Counted from the first letter of the stretch, positions 27,310-40,800 are shown. The stretch is 64,000 bases of DNA from Lanius collurio (GCA_020086605.1 JACBWW010000017.1:1470583-1534582); one strand, 5' to 3'. Translations and numbers: made by a program. The notes: generated from the sequence alone by a model not told the origin.

Positions 27310-28510
27310 ACTTAATGCCTTAGTTAGCCCATTAATTTCTGCTCTCTCATACTAGGTAGACATAACCAAGTGTCTCCAGGCCTGCTCTCCAAGGACAAGT
27401 TGTAAGGTGTTTTGAACCATGATAGTGTGCCCCAGCCAAACCATCTGTAGTTATTCCTATTGGAGCCCTCAGAGAGAGACCAGGCTGGAATTGCCCTGAC
27501 CGGCTTCACCTGGCCCTCCACCTTCAGGTGTAGCAGGTCAGCTCCTGGAGGGTTTTTAAGCCCAGCCAGAAGGTTCAGGGGGAAGAGAAGGGTTTGTATC
27601 TGCTTTCTGTCTTGTTGGTTGGATTACTTGGACTAACTTGGCTGCTGATCACTGGATGGGTTTTGTTGCTGCCATCATCTTGACTCTGCTTGCCTGGATC
27701 TGGAGCATCAAGGACTGAAAGGTACTGAAAGATAAACTGTGCTAAATTGGAATTGGGAAAGGAGAAGCTGAAAGGCTGAAAATACCTAAACAGCAAGGAA
27801 TAGGTAAAGAGGACTGTGCCACACTGGATTAGGAACCACTTGTATTATCTGAAAAGTATGTGTGGAGCTCTTAGACAAAATAAAGAGACCAATCAAGTAA
27901 TGTGTAATCTCATGCACAGCAGTTGCAAAATGTATGTGTGCTGTATTATAGATAAGTTAGTAAAATGTATAAGTCCTGTGTTAAGTAAGTGTAAGTAAGT
28001 GAGCTATTTGGGTTATGCATATGTAGAAGTAGTATAATGTGTAAGTATAGGATAAGTAAGCATATTACACAAAAGAGGTGATAGTAGTTATTATTGCACA
28101 AATTAGAAGATGTCTGTGTTCCTGCATGATGCCCAAAGAGGTGATGCATACTTTAAACAGTAAGACGCTTCTGTGTAATCACATTGGTTCTCTGTACAGA
28201 AGTGCTGAGTTCCCACAACACTCAGATTGTCCTAGGCCCAGAAAGTACAAACTAAAAGCCTTTGAGAGGGGGGAAAGCTGAGGGGAAATTACATCACTAA
28301 ACTGAAGCTTTAATTGGAGAATTAACCCTGATATGCAAATGAACCAAACCTATAAAAGTGTGAAGAACTCATGACCTGTTGTCCATCTGGGGGTCCATCT
28401 TGGCAATAGCCTGTGGCTCCCCAGGGTACCTTTGAAGGCCTTTCAAATAAATACCTCCCTTATTCCCTTACTCCTGTCTAGTCTCTGTTTTCAAGTGGCC
28501 TCTCAAGGCA
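27310..28510 (+). mobile_element. insertion inside the ERVL-like LTR, probably a second LTR element
   Basis: The 3' part looks like an LTR promoter and poly(A) region: an octamer ATGCAAAT (28333-28340), TATAAAAG (28351-28358), AATAAA (28446-28451), then a pyrimidine-rich stretch ending CA at 28510. The middle (about 27960-28060) is rich in taagtaag-like steps. Only the right boundary is well placed, by the resumption of ERVL-like sequence. The left boundary and the family are uncertain, and the insert may itself be composite. No protein-coding frame is present. Confidence 0.55.
27970..28065 (+). repeat. imperfect TAAG-rich low-complexity stretch
   Basis: Repeated gtaagtaagtg-like and gtataagt-like units inside the nested insertion. 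Short direct repeats like these may be length-variable. Confidence 0.5.
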
Positions 28511-28726
28511 TCAGGCTGAACACCTGCTGCCCCTGGGAAGGGAGGAATGGATTTCTTGTTTTGCTTTGCTTGTATGTGTGCCTCTAATTGTTCTTGTTAA
28601 ACTGCCTTTGCCTGAACCCGTGAGTTTTCTCATTTTCCCTCTTCTGCCTCTGTCCCTTTCCTACTGAGGGAGGGTCAGTGCCTGGCTGTGTGGGGCTGAG
28701 CTGCCTGTCAGGCTCAGCCCACAACA

Positions 28727-30611
28727 GCTCTTTAACACATTTCAGTGCAGCAGATGCTCTGTCCCTCTGGTCCTGCTCCTCTCTCTGTGTATCATCTCTA
28801 GTTTTGCTGTACCCCCTTTCCAGAGGGAACCAGAGCTGCACATAGTGATAAAGAAATGGCTTCACCTTGATTTCTATGACTTAGTGATGATTTCTGTTCA
28901 TTAAGAAATACATACTAAGGGATCTTAATTAAAGATCCTTATTTAATATTTTCTTTGACTTTTGACCATCACTGAGCAGCAAGACAGCATTTTCACAAAA
29001 TTATCTAAAGGCACCTTTCTGAGTGAACACCTTTCCTGTATTTGTGGCTCATTTTATGCCATATAGACCTACAGGGGTTTTACTGCCCCCTTTTGACAGG
29101 CATATCTTCCAGAACAAAACTGACTTAAAGCAAAACAGACCTTCGAAAAGGAATGCATCAGGACTCTTTGAATCTCATCCATAATGTGTTCGATTTCTTC
29201 TTTTCAGAGCACACTACCTTGGAAGCTTTACAGCACAGAAGTCCTATGAATTTACATTAAATATTTGAGTGAAAAAGAATTACTGAACTTGAGTCTGAAT
29301 CTTTCTGTCAGCAGAATATTCTTTTCTGTAACATTTGGTTTCTCTTTTTGTTACATGACCTAGCAGAAGTATTTTGAGTTGACTGAAAAATAATTTATAA
29401 ACAGCATGTAAAGAGTTGTATACAATATACGTGTATTTTTACATCCATCTCCCTATGAGCCTTTCACTTTTTTTCTCATGTGGTTTTGCATCTATCTTAG
29501 GAAATCCTGCAATTACAGTCAAGTAAAATCAATGCAGCCCTTAATTAGAGTAATTTAATTCCCAAGGAAATAAGAAAATCCCCACAACCAACCAAGAGCA
29601 AAAAAACCCAGCCAACCAAACAAAAAAAACCCCAAACCAAACCCAATTACTGAAAACATTTACTTCAACTACAAAGTTTCGGTGTGGTCGTTTTGCAGAG
29701 CTTGTAACAGAAAGCCTCTTCCTTTAATAGAAATAATTTTATCTAAATAAACAAAACCAGAATTTCTAATACTCAAATACTAGCCATAACTCCTTTTTAC
29801 CAGTCTTTTCACTTTTCATCATGATCAGAAATGTTTAAGAGACCACAAGAGGAATTTCAGTTAAAAGCAATTCATGCTTATTAGTTTATCGTGGACTATC
29901 AAAGAGTTTAGAAATGGAGAAATATGAGCAGGTGAATAATCTCATAGAATTTATTTTAGTTAAATCACATTAATAAAAATATCTAATGAAGGACTTTTCT
30001 ATAGAGACACATAGTAAGTGGTTGCTAAGTGTTTTAAACCTAACAGAAATCCTGCTATTTTTCTCTTTGCAAATACATAATTATTAGTGATAAGTAAAAA
30101 GATAAGGCAATGTCTTATCTTCAGGAACATCTGAGAGCCCAAAGCAAAGCTTCCCAAACTCAGTTTAACTGAGTGCCATTAACAGTTTGAAAAATACTGT
30201 CACAAATATGTGTCTGTGGCTGCTTCCCCTCTCTACCCAGTCCTGATGTCTCTTGAGCCACAGCTGCCTTTGAATCCACTGACCTGTAAGAGCCACTGAT
30301 GTGGTGAGGAGATACCTCTTTAATCCCTGCTATTTTGACTAGCCAGTATTCATCCTGCTAAGTGCTCCCAAATTCTGCCTTAATAATGAAATCAGTAGGT
30401 TTTCCCATTCTGTTTGTCTTTATTTCCATATTGCACGTGCTTTCCTTGCTGTTTGTTTTTTTCCCCCCTCTAAGACTGATCTGATGATCTTTCCAACACA
30501 CACTTGTTATTGCTATTTTGATTTTGGCTTTCTTATAATTGCAGTTTAGATACAGTCATGACAATTCATCATTTCAGAACTTGCAAAAAGCAAACCTTGC
30601 AATGATGGAAA
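28727..30611. other. intergenic, no supported gene
   Basis: AT-rich sequence between the LTR and the next CR1. It includes an A/C-rich low-complexity patch at about 29578-29648. Nothing else recognised. Confidence 0.6.
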
Positions 30612-31205
30612 GGTCATTTTCTGCAGGAAGGGAGACGCAAGGATTATTGAGTCCAGCTCCTGGCCCTATACAGCACCATCCCCAGGAGTCACACCATGTG
30701 CCTGAGAGTATTGCCTAAATGCTTCCTGAACTCTGTCAGGCTGGAGCTGTGACCACTTCCCTGGGCAGTTTGTTCCTGTTCCCAGCTACCCTCTGGGTGC
30801 AGAACCTTTCTCTAATATCCAAGCTAAACCTGCCTTGGCACAGCTTCCTGCCATTTCCTTAGGTCCTGTCTCCACAGAGAAGAGACCAGTACTTGCCTCT
30901 CTCCTTCCCCTCATGAGGAAGTTGTAGCTGTACTAAGGTGTCCCCTCAGCCTTCTCCAGGCTGAACAGATGAAGTAACTTCAGCCACTTCTCATTTCCCC
31001 TCAAGGCCCTCACCATCTTCATGTCCCTCCTCTGGACAATTTCCAATAGTTTTTCCTTCTCATATTGTGCTGCCCAAAACTGCACACAGTGTTCGAGGTT
31101 GGGCTGCACCAGGGCAGAGTAAAACAGGACAATCCCCTCCTTGGACCAGCCAGGGATCCTGTTCCTGATGGATCCCAGAGTGCATTTGATCCTTTTGGCC
31201 AACTT
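30612..31205 (-). mobile_element. CR1 retrotransposon fragment with end of ORF2
   Basis: About 0.6 kb of CR1 on the minus strand. The 5' part (31202-30933) keeps an open stretch of about 89 codons resembling the C-terminal end of CR1 reverse transcriptase, with motifs LGSIRNRI, LVQPNLEHCVQFW and LEIVQRRDMKMVRAL. The 3' part is the usual CR1 untranslated end running toward 30612. It is 5'-truncated and lacks the catalytic domains, so it cannot be autonomous. Confidence 0.92.
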
Positions 31206-34200
31206 GTATCTAGTTCATAAATTAAGTCTTTAAATCTTGAAATACATCAGCAGAAAACACTGAGGGTTACTATCTGCCCATGCAGGCTCCATTTGCAAGC
31301 AGAAGGTCAGTGCCTTGCAGTGTGGCTCTCAGAGCCATGACAGCCTGTTTTTTCTGGATTTAGTAAGGATTATTCTTGAACAATGCCGATAATAAATTTC
31401 CTTCTTAATATAACTTTTTTTTGTAGCCTTTTTCAGTAAGAGCCCCTCACAGCAATGAAGGCCCATCCTCAGTTGCCCATTAATCATGTGTTATGGCATA
31501 GCAAGAGCTCCTATGAGTGGGTTTGCTCCAAGGTTTCCATCAAAATGCAACTTGAACATGTTTTCAGCAGACATTTACCTATAAATATGAGCACATGGTT
31601 ACTCCAAAAGTAATCTATGAAATGTCTCATCTGCTGAGTACATCAGTGAACTAAGTCAAGGCATAAATTTTCAAAGTAAATAAATCTGTTCAGATAAATC
31701 CATGTCTGCCTGCTCTGACAGTTTTTAAACAAAATCTGTAATTGTGCAATGTCTTGTAGTCTGCAGTTGTGTTTGCTGTGTGTAATTTGCAGAGCAAGTA
31801 ATTAACTTTCTTCTTGGACAGTTTCAAAATTTGCTCAATGAGTTTAAACCAAGTCTTGGTTTTATAATCATTTCATATCTCAGCATTAAGAAGATTATTG
31901 TGAGATCAAACATTAAGGGAAGAAAAAATGTCATTAATTTTTTTGAAATAATTTTATTTGCTGCCCAAAGAAAACAAGTGGAATATTTGGACTGTTAATC
32001 TCTCATTCAGTGGCTTGTATGTAAACTAATGCATCCCAGCAATGAAAGCCCAGTAAAAGACATCAATTTGTAGGAACACCAGGGAAAATCAATGAAGAAT
32101 GATAAAGATATTTGCAATACTGGCTGAATTGCTGCTGGGTTACCACAAAGATATATAAGTTAATTTCATGGCACAATATCCCTGGTTTAGTGTATTCAGT
32201 GAATTAGTATTGAATTAGTTCAACTTATAAGGAAGTGCCTCAGAAGCCAAGCAGCACAAAACGATTATCATTGGGTGCTGACAGGATAATCTCTTTTTTT
32301 TCATAGATCTTGACTGAGCAAGTCACTCATGTGCTTGCTTTGCTGGCAAAACACTTACATTTGATAAGAATCAGAATCGTATGAACATGAAGCATGTGCC
32401 TAAGATACAGTATGACCAGTCATCACCTGATTTTTCAAGATATTTAAATAGACTTTGGATCAAGTCCCAGACTGCAGTGGTCTACTTCCTTACAACAAAC
32501 ACTAAGTAGCAAGAATTTGAAAAAGTCCTGACATTTTATTTTATAAGAGCTACGTAACTCAACAGAATAAAGAGAGAGCATACAACACTCCATATGGTTA
32601 AGTTATTGGAGGTCCTGAAAATAATATTATGTATGGTTAAAATGTTACCTTCTGTTGGTTTTGTCTTCCAATTATTTGTCCTTGTGGTTTGGCACTAAAA
32701 GTAATACTTGAGAACAGGCTGAGGTGTTCATTGGGTGCAAATGTTCAGTGTACATGTCTCTCAAGCTGGGAGTTTTCCAAGCAAACTGAAAAAATCTTAT
32801 TATAATTCACACTTTTGTGTGTGCTAGAACACAGCTTACATTTGCAAATAGACATTTGCATCCTTTACATGACTCAGTGGTGAAGGCTGTTGAATATGTC
32901 CCCTATATAGAGCCTTAAATTAAAAAGTATCAGAGAGACTTACAGAATGACACCAATGGCTTTTCACTCACAGTAACTGTGTACTATATTTCTACCACAG
33001 CCAAATAACAGATGCAAGAACTGTTTCTGTTGTTACCCTTCATGTGAGATATTCTGTGAACACAATATGGAGTGGTTACATGAAACAAATCAAGTCATTT
33101 CACACAGAGCAGTCATTTAAGCGTTCACTCATTTAATCTTATTTAGAAGTACAACCCATATCCTTCCAATGTTGAATTGAATTTATCTCCTTTGCCTGTT
33201 TATCTTGCTGCTTTTATGTTTGAGCTTTCTGACATCAAAGAGATGGATGTCTTTAGGCAAGATCCACTGTTCAGTGTTCTGCAGTGAAATAGCATTGACC
33301 TATGTGTATGTCAGTACCAGCATAAGGTTTGCTGTACAAACAACAGCAGAAGTTAATTTCCTCCAATTTTTTTTTAAAGAGTTATTTGAAAATATTTGAT
33401 TTATGGTTGGTAAAGGCTTATATGTATGGTAAATTTTTCTTTAGTCAGTTCTGGGTTTTTTTTATGCATCCTATGAGGCTGTCAGCTCTTATTAACATCA
33501 ACACTAAAGCCTTGTATGTCTTAGTTTAGAAGTTTAACAGTTTGCAGGGAAAAGAAACCTTTAACATTTGGTTCTAAAGAACAGACTATAGTAAAATAAG
33601 AAGGGCAGTAGACTTAAATATAATGCATTTATACTCAGCATTGAATGCCTTTTGGCTAATATGCTAACAAGCACTCCATGAAGCCTCAGAACAGAGAGAG
33701 AGGGAAGATACCTGTATCCATAGCAGCAATTCACAGGAACCAGTTTCTATTTCTCCTTACTGTCTATTGTGAGGAAACTGCATTAAATGAACTGCTCAGC
33801 AGGGAGGAAGGAAACAAGCATCCCATTTGCTGCTTTGTTAATAAGAAAGTGGAGTGGTTAATCATAAAAGAACAAAATGTAATATATTTTGTTGGAACAG
33901 CTATACTATCACTAAGAACAACACAAAGGGCACCTACATAAGCAACAAATCCATGTTAAAGAGTGTTGGAGATTACAGCATTTGGGATAAAAGTCAAGAC
34001 TGAATTCCTAGCAATTTTCAAAACTATTAGTGAATTCCAAATTTCTATTTAAGTGTCTTGAGGTATAAAAAACATCATCTACAACTTCTGCAGTCAAATG
34101 CTTAGATAATATTTAGCAATATTTATTCCCTCATTAAAAGAGTGGTTTTACCCTGCAAAGTCTCAATGTTCAAATATCCCAGGCTCCAACAAGAGAAATC

Positions 34201-34209
34201 TGACCTTCT
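31206..34209. other. intergenic, no supported gene
   Basis: About 3 kb of AT-rich sequence without recognisable mobile elements. The part near 31680-32000 is dense in TAATT/ATTA-type motifs and looks slowly evolving in style, but conservation cannot be judged from one sequence. Confidence 0.55.
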
Positions 34210-34630
34210 GGGGCATGAGGCATGAAGCACCTCTCCCATTGAAACAGGCTGAGAGAGATGGGGTTGTTCAGCCTGGAGAAAAGAAGCCTCTAGAGAGACC
34301 TTAAAACACCTTACAGTACCTGAAGGGGCTACTTGAGAGAGGTGGAGAGGGAGTTTTTACAAGGGCATGGAGGGATAGGGCAAGGGTAATAGTTTTAAAC
34401 TGAGAGTAGATTCAGATTAAATATTAGTAAGAAATTCTTCCCTGTGAGAGTGGTGAGTCCCTGGCTCAGGCTGGCCAGAGAAGCTGTTGGTGCCCTGTCC
34501 TTGGAAGTGTTCAAGGCCAGGCTGGATGGGGTTTTGAGCAGCCTGGTGTAGTAGAATGTGGTCCTGGCAGGGGGGGTTGGAGTGAGATTGTCTCTAAGGT
34601 CCTTTCTATCCCAATCCAGTCTATGATTCA
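34210..34630 (+). mobile_element. CR1 retrotransposon fragment
   Basis: About 0.42 kb with acctctcccattgaaacagg, gttgttcagcctggagaaaa, gccaggctggatggggtttt and a tctatgattca end. Same CR1 3' region and orientation as the copy at 6095-6786. 5'-truncated and non-coding. Confidence 0.9.
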
Positions 34631-35102
34631 CTCAAGCTGTTCAGTCCTAGAAGAGTATTTCAATACCCAACTGTTAATGCAACTTTTGGGTTTCCTTTCA
34701 TGAGTTGTTTCCATCAGATGGATCATTCTGTGATTATTGCTGCAATGGCAGACCAAACACACAAAGCCAACAGGTACTTAGAGAAGAAGCAGATGACATG
34801 CCAAGATGGTAACCTTTAGAGCAAGAACCTAGGTTATTAGCTCAGTACTTCAAGGTGGAATCATGACAGGCCAATGTCCCTTATTCTTTAAACTGAACTG
34901 GAGACTGGGATGTGATTCACCTTCTGAAAAGCTGCTTTCAAAAAAACCAGGGAGATGCTTCTTTTCTCATTCTCTGCAAGAGAATTTTCTCATTTCCTTT
35001 TTCAAGGCTTTTGCATATAGAAATTGAGATAATAAGATGGACACTGATGTTTTAGAAGTTATCAGTGCTCCAGTCCTGACTTCTACCGCTGCTCATATGT
35101 AG

Positions 35103-35180
35103 TGTACTAAAGACCATTAACTAAAATACACAGGTGTTGTCTGTACTAAAGACCATTAACTAAAATACACAGGTGTTGTC
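35103..35180 (+). repeat. perfect tandem duplication, 2 x 39 bp
   Basis: Two identical head-to-tail copies, 35103-35141 and 35142-35180, each beginning tgtactaaagacc and ending caggtgttgtc. I see no mismatch between copies, so the duplication is young, or an assembly artefact. Confidence 0.93.
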
Positions 35181-36690
35181 ACACCCCAAGGCCCTTTTCC
35201 AGGAACGACTACTGATCCACAAGCAGCACCTTGGTTCCTATTTTGTTACTCTCCCTTTGCCTTTCAGTCTAATGGCTTATTTTCACCAGGAGGGATGAAG
35301 GTCTGCCACGTTTTTTAATCTGGTGTTAGTCTTTAAGCAAAAGAATGATAATACTTACACATATGATAGAATTGTCTACATAATTTCCCATTAAAACCAG
35401 GTCACTGCTGTTAAAATTATATTGTTAGGTTGTTCCAGTATTGCATAGTTCTAACTCCTCTGTACTTGGCCAGGCCCAGGAATGACAGGAATACTGTGAC
35501 TCTGGGACTATGGCCTTTCAGTTGTCCTCACGAGTACAGGAATCCCTGGGCCCATCTTTTTCTTGATGGAGCATTATAGGCCTTCCAAAAAATTCTGAGT
35601 TTATTATAGCCACCAGACAAATCTCCATCCTCCAATTTTACTTTTGCACTCAGGAGCACCATGTCCTTGAGAACTGACATCTGAAATTGTATAGGACAAG
35701 TCACAGGGTTTAGAGCAGGTACTAGCTTGGCAGGGATTCTTCCTTTCCTAGAAACCATTGTCTCTGGAGTCTGCAAAGCATGGGAAGACATCAGGGATAT
35801 CTATTCACTGTACTGCTCTGGTGAGTGCTTAAGAGATGAGTTTAAATTATAGCAGCCTGGGAAGTGGTCATGTTATCTATCTGAAAAGACAGAGTAGTGT
35901 CAGTAAGTTTACAAAGGAACAGACATAGTTGTAATATTCTCTGGAAAAGCACTTCAAAGAGAGAATTCCTGGAAGAAGATCATGAAGTCACAGTCGATAA
36001 ATCCAACTAATGTTTTTAAAATATGTAACATTTTGAAACTACTGAATAAAATATGCTCACAGAAAATCAAACACAAAGACCTTTTGTTCTTGGCCTTAGG
36101 ATTGTTTGGCAGTCCAAATGAAGTGTGGGGAGGGGGACACTCCCACTGTACCAAGGGCAAGAGGTAAACATGTCATTAGCGTAGGATGGGTAGGTTATGA
36201 AGCAAGAAGATGAGGGAGTGAGTTATTTGGTTTTTTGCTGAGGGACATAGCGTTTCTCACTGGTCCTGAGTAACTCATTATGCACCAGATCTTTTCTGAA
36301 GATGTAGATATTCCTGAGGGTTTTCTGTTAATCAAAGTTCAGAGCAAATTTTTGCACGTTGGGTTTAGCTGAGAGCTGAGACATCACTCTCTGCCCATGA
36401 GCAATTGCAGACTGAGGCATGGCAGGTCCAAAAGGTGCTGCCCAATGAAACAAGGCTTGCTACAGATGAGAGGAGTGCTAAACCAGTTTTTTCTCAATTT
36501 TGTCAAAAATAGTCCTATATTGAATGTGTGGGACATAGGGGACTGGGGACATAACTGTGAGGTACTGGCCAGGGGAAATGCTTTTCATTGCAACTTCTTG
36601 TGGGAACCTTCTTCCTGAAGATCTTTTTATCTGTTGTTGACTCTGGGGATGTTAGGAAGTGGTCAGCTTTTGAAATCACTGTTGTTTATT

Positions 36691-36715
36691 TGGTTAGTTG
36701 GTTGGTTGGTTTGTT
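36691..36715 (+). repeat. (TTGG)n-like microsatellite
   Basis: Short imperfect run of ggttggttggttgg units in intergenic DNA. Confidence 0.75.
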
Positions 36716-37803
36716 TTTAACTGTAAAAACTTTATGCTTGTTAATGACTGGAAAATAAAAATAGAGTTTGGTCCCTACCAGGCAAGCCACGCCTCCTGGT
36801 GAGTAGCTACATCTTCTCAGCAACTCTAAACTGCACCACTCCAATTTCTGCCACCTCTTTTTCCCAGAACACTCAGCTGGTAACCAATGTGCCCTACCTG
36901 AACCAGGAGATCCCACACTCAGCAAGGATGTTGCAGTGCATTCCTGCTAGTGATGGGATAAAGTCTGTTTTCAATTAAGGCCATGCAGATTTCTGTGCAT
37001 TGAAGCAAAGCACTGATATATCAAATATAATTTCCATAATCAGCTACAGAAATCTCAGCTTTTAAGATGCTGATACAGAGTGCTGTTCTACTTTCATTTT
37101 TCTATATGGATGTTGTATGTTCACTACACACACATATACACTACCCTTAACAACAGAAAAACACTACCCACATGCAACAGATGGTTTCTTAATTCAGGGG
37201 GGTTTTGTTAGTAAAATATCTATTTAAGCAAATACTAAAGCCATAATTTCTTCAAGATAAAAAAATATTGCATTATAATCCCTATAAAGTAATGAAAATA
37301 TTAATTAAAAAATGCAGCCTCATTAATGGCAAAAAAATAATTGAATATAATAATTAGTTGTAATTGTGTGAAAGGCCACATAGGAGATTCTGTCAAAACT
37401 TTTACATGAAAAATAGAATAAGTCATGAAATCAGAAGAAAGAGAAACATGACACAGCTCACCATTCAAGAATATTTTCTGCAGGAATCAGGGATAAATGT
37501 TTCTTCAGAGCTATCGTTCCCTGCAGGAGGGAAAAAACATCTAATGAAATACAAGCTGCTGTATAGAAAATTAATGAGTGAGTTCACTGAGTAGAGAACA
37601 TAGCACATATAAAAAGGAATCAGAGACAGATAGATCAGCACTCTGATATTGCCATTAGCATTTGTATACAAGGAAAGAAAGAAAATTTCTCAGTGACATA
37701 CACACTAAACATAAAAAAACCCCAAAACCCCACAAAATATTGTTAGAACACCTGTTCTAGTTCTAGACAGTTCTGATTTGCCTTTTTTTAATCTTTTTTT
37801 GAC

Positions 37804-37819
37804 TTTTTTTTTTTTTTTT
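37804..37819 (+). repeat. poly(T) tract, 16 bases
   Basis: Uninterrupted run of T close to other T-rich runs at 37780-37800. No attached retrocopy recognised. Confidence 0.85.
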
Positions 37820-40800
37820 AAAGATCAGAGAATCAAGGAACCTCCAATCCTCTGTAAAAGACTTCATGAAAATAACTGACTTGTAACTTCTGTCCTCAAA
37901 GATCAGCTCAATATAAATGATTAGCTCACCATTTTTGTGGAATGAAGACTGAAGGACCTCTACATGCAATAAACCTGGCTAAACAATTTCTGAAACATAT
38001 AGCCTCTTCTGTATTAAAAATCTTCCATTAAGAGAAATTCATAGAATCACTGGAAAACATTTTTAGCAGCCTATTTTTTTTTTATTTTGAAATATTCGAT
38101 AACTTTCCAGTGAGTAGTCCCCTCATAAACTATTTTCTGCTCTAGTGGACACAGCAGTTTACACTCAAAGTGAATGTATGCTATTAAACTACATTTAGAG
38201 ATCCAGCATACAGTTCATTTATACCTCATTCTGAGTTTTTTACAGAAATACCATGTGGCAACTGAAACAGAGATGGAAAACCTTCCTTAAATCATGCCAT
38301 ATTTTTATCCCATAATATTTCCCAGGACATTTTGGTTCTGCTCATTTTAATATCTCCATAGAAGTGGAGAAAATGAAACAAATTATACCTTCTTAAATTT
38401 CTCACTGCTTAATTACTATCACTGACATTTACGTGGCAATATATTTCAGTTTCCTCAGTTCAGGACTGTTTGAGAAAATCACTTAAATAATCATTAGATC
38501 ATTATCCCTATTCAGAGAGAAAGCATTTAAAATGTCATCACACCACTTATCCCTTAAATAAGTGCTAAAAAACTGAGTGCAGTTTTATGAGGGCCAAGCA
38601 GCCATTTGCAGTTAGTAACTTTTCTGACAATGAAAGAGAAATGGGCAGCTCTGTAACAGTCACAGATAGGTTTGTGTTTTATAGGAATATGATCTGTATC
38701 ACTGCCATAGCTTGATTATTCTCCAATTTAAACTAAACTAGTCAATGCCTTGTTAGTGACTGCTCTCTCTTTGTTATATTTTGCAGTTTGCTCTTGGCTC
38801 TAACAAACACATCACATATCTCCCAGGACACCTGAAGGGGTGCTACACTTCCCGTGCAGTTTTCCAGAGGACACAGCTCTGTAGCCAGGACCCAAGGACA
38901 GACACATTTTGTCTTTTTGTTTGCTTCTCTTAGTTTTGAGGGTTTCCCTACAGAGATAGAGCTCAGCCAGACAGGACAACCAGCTCAGCCACTGGCTTCT
39001 CCTGTGCCCTGAAATCACTCTGTGCCTTTCCTGTCCCTTGCTCATTAAAATTGCATTTCACAATGATTGGCAAGTCAGTAGGTCATGCCATGAAAAACTG
39101 CTCCATCAGGCAGCATTTACTATCATTTCAAGTAATATTAAGTTCTAATTCTTACACTGTGAGTGTTCAAGGGGACTGGGCTTTAGACAAATCTGAACAC
39201 ATATTTAACTGGTGGAGTATTTCCATGGGGGAGGAAGAGGAGCTGAGGGTCTGGTCTGAGTAAGTTTGACCTTGATGTCAACAAGATTGGTGCAGTTTGG
39301 AAGGTGAAAGCATGAAAGAATTTTTTTTCAGACACCGAGTTGTCCTCAAATGTTTTGACTTTTGTTTCCCTTTCGCCTTCCAAGGTGATAATTACTTGGG
39401 ATGCCTGTCACAAGTGCAGCAGTGACTGCTTTCAGATAGTGCTCCTTTCTCAGCACAGTGGCTGCATCCATCCCAACAGCACACTCCATGTCCTTAAGGA
39501 CAAGGCTCAATGAGAAATGATTGCTCTGCCTAGCAGCAAATCTTCCATTTCCTTTGTTATTCAGACACTGTGGCCAAGGACTATGTGTTCAGCCTGGACA
39601 CACAGTGCAGGCCTGCAGGAAGGGGAAGAGGCATAATTTATGCTGCAAGCCAGGACAGTGTCTCACACACTTTAAAACAAGCACTTCCTATTTCATGACT
39701 TTGGCCAATTCCACAGCTGGAGATGGCTTCTGTCCTACTGCACTTAAGCCTCCTGTGCATATTTCAAAGTCTCAGCACTAGAGCAGAATTTCTATACTTA
39801 AATGGAAATAAAAATTTCTTTCACACTATCAGACATCTCAAGCTAAATGTTTTGGTTTTTTTTCTTTTAGGCAGCTGCAGGGAGTAAGTGCTAGCACAGA
39901 AAGGGAAGGATGAAGGATATACCTCCTGTTCCAGGTACAGGTTCTAATAATTGGAGAGAGTTTGTTCTCATCTTCAGCAGCAATCCATCTTTGGGAGGAC
40001 AGAAGCACTTGGTTTTCCTCGTTGCTCTGTCAGACCAGGTGTCACTCCAGTCCCAGCTGTGGTATGGATAACCCTTCCTTGCCACCCAGTGAGGTTGGTC
40101 GGGACATGAGCCTGATCACACAGTGGAAGACATGCAGATATTAAAGGACAGACATGCTGCATTTCAGTCTGTCTTTGCAAGGCCACAAAACCTGAAAGAT
40201 GCTGGGAGGACTAAAGGCAGAAAATAAATCAGAATTAAATGGTAGCCAGCGTAACAGAAAAACTGATCCTTTTTTCCTCTGCAGGAGCTAAACAGCACCA
40301 CCCAAAACTGATGCCATGAAAGTGTCTTGCTGGATGGGAACAGTAAGAAAACAGAGAAAAAGGACAAATCCTGTTTGAATTGTCATTTAAATACTAATGT
40401 ATTAAGTGGTGTTGTATTACTTGCAGTGGGTCAATCAATGACAGACTTGCTTTGCTCAGTGAGAATTGTGATAGAAATATTTAAGGGCATTTTGAAATAG
40501 TTTATTTTTTAGTGCAAGTAATTCTACATTTACATTCCCTTTAAACAGCTCTATTTTACAGAGAGTTGTTGCTGTCATACAGCAATTTGCTCTGGACTTT
40601 TCACTTAATATTCTAAAAAATTGAGAAGCACTAGAGGAAAGAAATAAAAACCAAAAACTTTAAGAATCCTCAGCCTCTCGAAAAAAAATTTAAGAATTAT
40701 CTTTATAAAGAAGTGTTGAAGCAACATAATATTTTTCATATACATGCAGGCATTATTACAGAATAGGATAATCCAGATATTTCCATTTACGATAATGTAA

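Larger units (their letters stand above)
26967..28726 (+). mobile_element. avian ERVL-type solo LTR, interrupted by a nested insertion
   Basis: The two ends together resemble a single avian ERVL-type LTR. The left part (about 26967-27309) includes tgataacacagggatgtttt, acagctgcccccaactgacc and a TATA-like agtaataaaagctg. The right part (about 28511-28726) includes ttgttttgctttgcttg, gttaaactgcctttgcc and cgtgagttttctcattttcc, ending in CA. In intact copies as I remember them, these parts are contiguous. About 1.2 kb of foreign sequence separates them here. No gag, pol or env frame lies in the element. No clear target-site duplication was seen, consistent with age. Confidence 0.72.
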
